Of a DNA stretch of 7,096 bases, positions 5,377 to 7,096 are shown one piece after another; positions within the stretch are counted from its first letter, which is position 1, and the number at the start of each line of letters is the position of its first letter. The notes under the pieces were generated by a model. That model did no database searches and was not told the DNA's origin. It worked only from the letters and a program-made list of their open reading frames with translations. The DNA lies in the NCBI GenBank assembly GCA_030592225.1, contig JAUVJT010000113.1, positions 1 to 7,096 on the forward strand. Reading direction: 5' to 3'. The position numbers and the translations under genes were made by a program. The DNA comes from Candidatus Stahliibacteriota bacterium. Lineage in GTDB: Bacteria; Hydrothermota; Tepidihabitantia; B3-TA06.

Positions 5377-5768
5377 CAATGTCCTTCCGAAGCGAGGAAC
5401 TCCTTGTATGCCGCGGCGTCCATGAGTTTTTCGGATTCCGAGGGATCAGTAAACTCCAGCTTGACAATCCAACCCTCACCGAAGGCGTCGGAGTTGATGG
5501 TATCGGGACTGGTGGAAAGGGCGGTGTTGACCTCGACCACCTTGCCGGAAACCGGGGAGTAGAAATCGGTAACCGCCTTGACCGCCTCTATCACGCCGAT
5601 GGCATCCCCGGCAGCTGCTTCACGTCCCACCTGGGGCAGTTCTACCATCACGATATCGGAAAGCTCGCCCTGGGCGAAATCGGTGATGCCGATGGTTGCC
5701 ACCGAACCTTCAATCTTTACCCACTCGTGGGTCTTGGAGTATTTCAGTTCATCGGGCACGTTGGCCAT
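5376..5768 (-). CDS. gcvH: Glycine cleavage system H protein
   Basis: Lipoyl carrier that shuttles the aminomethyl group from the P-protein to GcvT. The 130 residues are full length. Visible features are KYSKTHEWVKIEG near the start, ATIGITDFAQGELSDIVMVELPQVG (24-48), and the lipoylation motif GVIEAVKAVTDFYSPVSG with Lys64 as the lipoyl site. The common form is ESVKAVSD, so the Ala in EAVKAV is a minor variant. Start ATG 5768 is preceded by AGGAGGAAACA. The stop overlaps the gcvPA start. The region before it has no clear promoter but holds an octamer repeat array that runs right up to the ribosome site. Confidence 0.97.
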   Translation of the reverse strand: MANVPDELKYSKTHEWVKIEGSVATIGITDFAQGELSDIVMVELPQVGREAAAGDAIGVIEAVKAVTDFYSPVSGKVVEVNTALSTSPDTINSDAFGEGWIVKLEFTDPSESEKLMDAAAYKEFLASEGH

Positions 5769-5781
5769 TGTTTCCTCCTAA

Positions 5782-5826
5782 ATCTTTTGATCTTTAAATC
5801 TTCTCATCTTCAAATCTTAGAATCTT
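5782..5826 (+). repeat. Six ATCTTNNN octamers in exact register
   Basis: ATCTT begins at 5782, 5790, 5798, 5806, 5814 and 5822, exactly 8 bases apart, with variable triplets between. On the gcvH strand this is AAGATNNN repeated six times, ending immediately before the AGGAGG of gcvH. Confidence 0.92.
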
Positions 5827-5828
5827 CT

Positions 5829-5857
5829 ACCGACGGGAAGCGGCCAAAGGGAGCTTC
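5829..5857 (-). repeat. 32-base dispersed repeat, copy 2 (29 bases)
   Basis: The minus strand reads GAAGCTCCCTTTGGCCGCTT and on to GTCGGT, matching 3988-4019 with a 3-base deletion. It includes arms GGGAAGC (5835-5841) and GCTTCCC (5853-5859) that form a 7-bp stem with an 11-base loop. It is followed by the direct repeat ACGAGT at 5868-5873 and 5878-5883. Confidence 0.75.
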
Positions 5858-5886
5858 CCGAAGGAAGACGAGTGAAACGAGTCGTC

Positions 5887-5899
5887 ATCTTGCAATCTT
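5887..5899 (+). repeat. Two ATCTTNNN octamers
   Basis: ATCTT at 5887-5891 and 5895-5899, 8 bases apart. They lie between the 32-base repeat and the palindrome/G-rich block and appear to be a fragment of the same octamer array. Confidence 0.7.
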
Positions 5900-5907
5900 T
5901 CACCACA

Positions 5908-5927
5908 GGGCGACTCATGAGTCGCCC
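5908..5927. repeat. 20-base perfect palindrome, REP-like, copy 2
   Basis: GGGCGACTCATGAGTCGCCC is its own reverse complement and is followed by CTAC, as at 3667-3686. Relative to copy 1 it differs at four positions, which form two symmetric pairs, so pairing is kept. Confidence 0.85.
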
Positions 5928-5933
5928 CTACAT

Positions 5934-5967
5934 CCCCCTCCTCGGTGGAGGGGGCAGGGGGGAGGGG
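5934..5967. repeat. C/G-rich hairpin with adjoining G-runs
   Basis: CCCCCTCC (5934-5941) and GGAGGGGG (5947-5954) form a perfect 8-bp stem with a 5-base loop. Further G-runs follow at 5957-5962 and 5964-5967, so the plus strand could alternatively fold as a G-quadruplex. It directly adjoins palindrome copy 2, and the pair may be one composite element. Confidence 0.65.
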
Positions 5968-5968
5968 A

Positions 5969-5989
5969 ATCTTTCAATCTTGGCATCTT
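5969..5989 (+). repeat. Three ATCTTNNN octamers
   Basis: ATCTT begins at 5969, 5977 and 5985; a decayed ATCCC follows at 5993, still in 8-base register. This is the gcvT-proximal end of the broken octamer array. Confidence 0.8.
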
Positions 5990-6014
5990 CTAATCCCTAC
6001 TTATGTGCGAAGCC

Positions 6015-7096
6015 TCATTTATGAGAAGCTTCCTTGTAGAAGGGCGGCTTAACGATAACCACGGCAACCTCGCCGCGATGGGTGCGAATGAGGAGCTCCG
6101 TGCCTGACTTGGTATGACCGCGCTTGACGTACCCCAGGGCGATGCCCTTTCGCAGAGACGGGGAAAAGGTGCCCGAGGTCACCTGGCCCAACTCCTCGCC
6201 GTCGCCCAGGATGACATCGTGGGGACGCGGGATACCGGAACCCTGTACCTCCAGACACACCAGCCGGCGGGAAGGTTTCTCTTCCTTGACTTTGAGCAGC
6301 GCGTCGCGGGCGATGAAATCTTCCTTGTCCAGCTTAACCACCCAGCCCAGTCCGGCTTCGATGGGGTTGGTGGTGTTGTCGATGTCGTTGCCGTACAGCG
6401 CGTACTTCATTTCCAGACGCAGTGTGTCGCGCGCACCAAGGCCGATGGACCCGATGCCTTCCGGTTGACCGGCATCAAACAGCTTATCCCAGACCTGGTC
6501 GGCACGTTCTGCAGGGAAGTAAAGCTCAAACCCGTCCTCTCCGGTGTAGCCGGTGCGGGAGATAAACATGGATACCCCGGCCACTTGCGTGTCTGCCCCT
6601 TCATAGAATCCTATTGAGGAAAGGTCGGCGGAGGTGAGTTTGGCAAGCACCTGCTCGGCCTTGGGTCCTTGCACGGCAAGTTGAGCCAGTTCATCGGTGC
6701 GGTCAACGATTTCAACGTCAAATCCAGAGGCCTGCTCTCGCATCCACGCCTGATCCTTGGCATTATTGGCCGCGTTGATGACCACCAGATAGTAGTCAGG
6801 CAGACGGTAGATGAGGAGGTCATCCACGATGCCGCCGTCCGGATAGCACATAACGGTATAGAGCGCCTGGTGCATGATGAGCACTGCAGCGTCGTTGGTC
6901 ACGAGGTGCTGAAGGAAATCGAGCGCCTGGGAACCTTTAACTTCGACCCGACCCATGTGTGATACGTCGAACACCCCGACCGATTCCCTGACCCTGGCGT
7001 GCTCGGCCATCAACCCCTCGAACTGCACAGCCATCTGGTATCCGGCAAAGGGAACCATCCTTCCCCCTACCCCGACAATTCTATCGTAGAACGGTG
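6015..7096 (-). CDS. gcvT: Aminomethyltransferase (glycine cleavage T protein), start outside the window
   Basis: Transfers the methylene group from aminomethyl-lipoyl-GcvH to tetrahydrofolate, releasing ammonia. About 359 residues are visible. The ATG at 7058 (MVPFAGYQM) is internal: the frame stays open upstream and encodes PFYDRIVGVGGR, which matches the conserved N-terminus of GcvT (PLYD-x-H...G-x-MVPFAG), so the true start lies a few codons beyond 7096. Other family marks are FDVSHMGRVEVKG, YYLVVINAANNAKD, GYTGEDGFELYFP, LGARDTLRLEMKYALYGNDID and NPIEAGLGWVVKLDK. The end, KPPFYKEASHK, is also typical. It is the first visible gene of the gcvT-gcvH-gcvPA order. The 246-base gap before gcvH is long for this cluster and consists mostly of repeats. 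Confidence 0.96.
   Translation of the reverse strand, partial: PFYDRIVGVGGRMVPFAGYQMAVQFEGLMAEHARVRESVGVFDVSHMGRVEVKGSQALDFLQHLVTNDAAVLIMHQALYTVMCYPDGGIVDDLLIYRLPDYYLVVINAANNAKDQAWMREQASGFDVEIVDRTDELAQLAVQGPKAEQVLAKLTSADLSSIGFYEGADTQVAGVSMFISRTGYTGEDGFELYFPAERADQVWDKLFDAGQPEGIGSIGLGARDTLRLEMKYALYGNDIDNTTNPIEAGLGWVVKLDKEDFIARDALLKVKEEKPSRRLVCLEVQGSGIPRPHDVILGDGEELGQVTSGTFSPSLRKGIALGYVKRGHTKSGTELLIRTHRGEVAVVIVKPPFYKEASHK

Noticed and set aside
4741..5562. Long plus-strand open frame (273 codons) opposite gcvH and gcvPA
   Set aside because: It is antisense to two strongly recognised genes, has no recognisable domain, and is open only because of the codon bias of the real genes.
5379..5993. Plus-strand frame (204 codons) opposite gcvH and the repeat gap
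   Set aside because: Antisense shadow of gcvH extended through non-coding repeats.
5782..5997. CRISPR array
   Set aside because: Repeats are 5 fixed plus 3 variable bases, far too short for CRISPR, and no cas genes are near.
5769..6014. Glycine riboswitch before gcvH
   Set aside because: The gap is filled by simple and palindromic repeats with no glycine aptamer core that I can see. A riboswitch, if present, would more likely precede gcvT, outside the window.

Overview
The window is bacterial chromosome, probably from an uncultivated lineage. It carries a glycine cleavage cluster with a split P-protein (gcvPA type), genes with strong AGGAGG-type ribosome binding sites, an Asp-box (BNR) secreted protein, an IS30-type insertion sequence end, and an unusual density of short dispersed repeats. 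I cannot name the phylum. Every chromosomal gene reads on the minus strand; only the IS30 transposase fragment is on the plus strand.

Layout, right to left (direction of transcription): gcvT (6015-7096, start lies outside the window), a 246-base gap packed with repeats, gcvH (5376-5768), and gcvPA (4033-5376), whose start codon overlaps the gcvH stop. The cluster stops there: gcvPB, the usual next gene, is missing from the window. A 496-base non-coding stretch (3537-4032) follows, then a SagB-like nitroreductase with an N-terminal export signal (2850-3536), a 279-base gap, and an RsmF-like rRNA m5C methyltransferase whose catalytic part (1620-2570) and C-terminal PUA-like part (1123-1647) are in different frames. 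Last is an Asp-box repeat protein gene (31-1035) with its own promoter. Its 3' end is cut off by the IS30-family element whose transposase C-terminus occupies bases 1-117.

GcvT, GcvH and GcvPA belong to one pathway: glycine + THF + NAD+ gives CO2, NH3, methylene-THF and NADH. The other genes are not obviously connected to it.

The most interesting content is between and inside the genes. (1) A 54-base sequence occurs twice in inverted orientation (2561-2614 and 3927-3980), each copy joined to a CACAAAG nonamer array at a similar distance. The pair brackets the nitroreductase gene like the ends of a non-autonomous element, and one copy supplies the ribosome binding site and start codon of the methyltransferase. 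(2) An identical 19-mer of GTTACGG-type tandem repeat lies inside both the methyltransferase gene, where it supplies the stop codon that splits the gene, and the nitroreductase gene, where it is read through in frame. (3) The gcvT-gcvH gap contains ATCTTNNN octamers in strict 8-base register, interrupted by two blocks of other palindromic repeats. (4) Two 20-base perfect palindromes share a framework but differ at paired positions. (5) Two genes show apparent single-base frame breaks at poly-A tracts.
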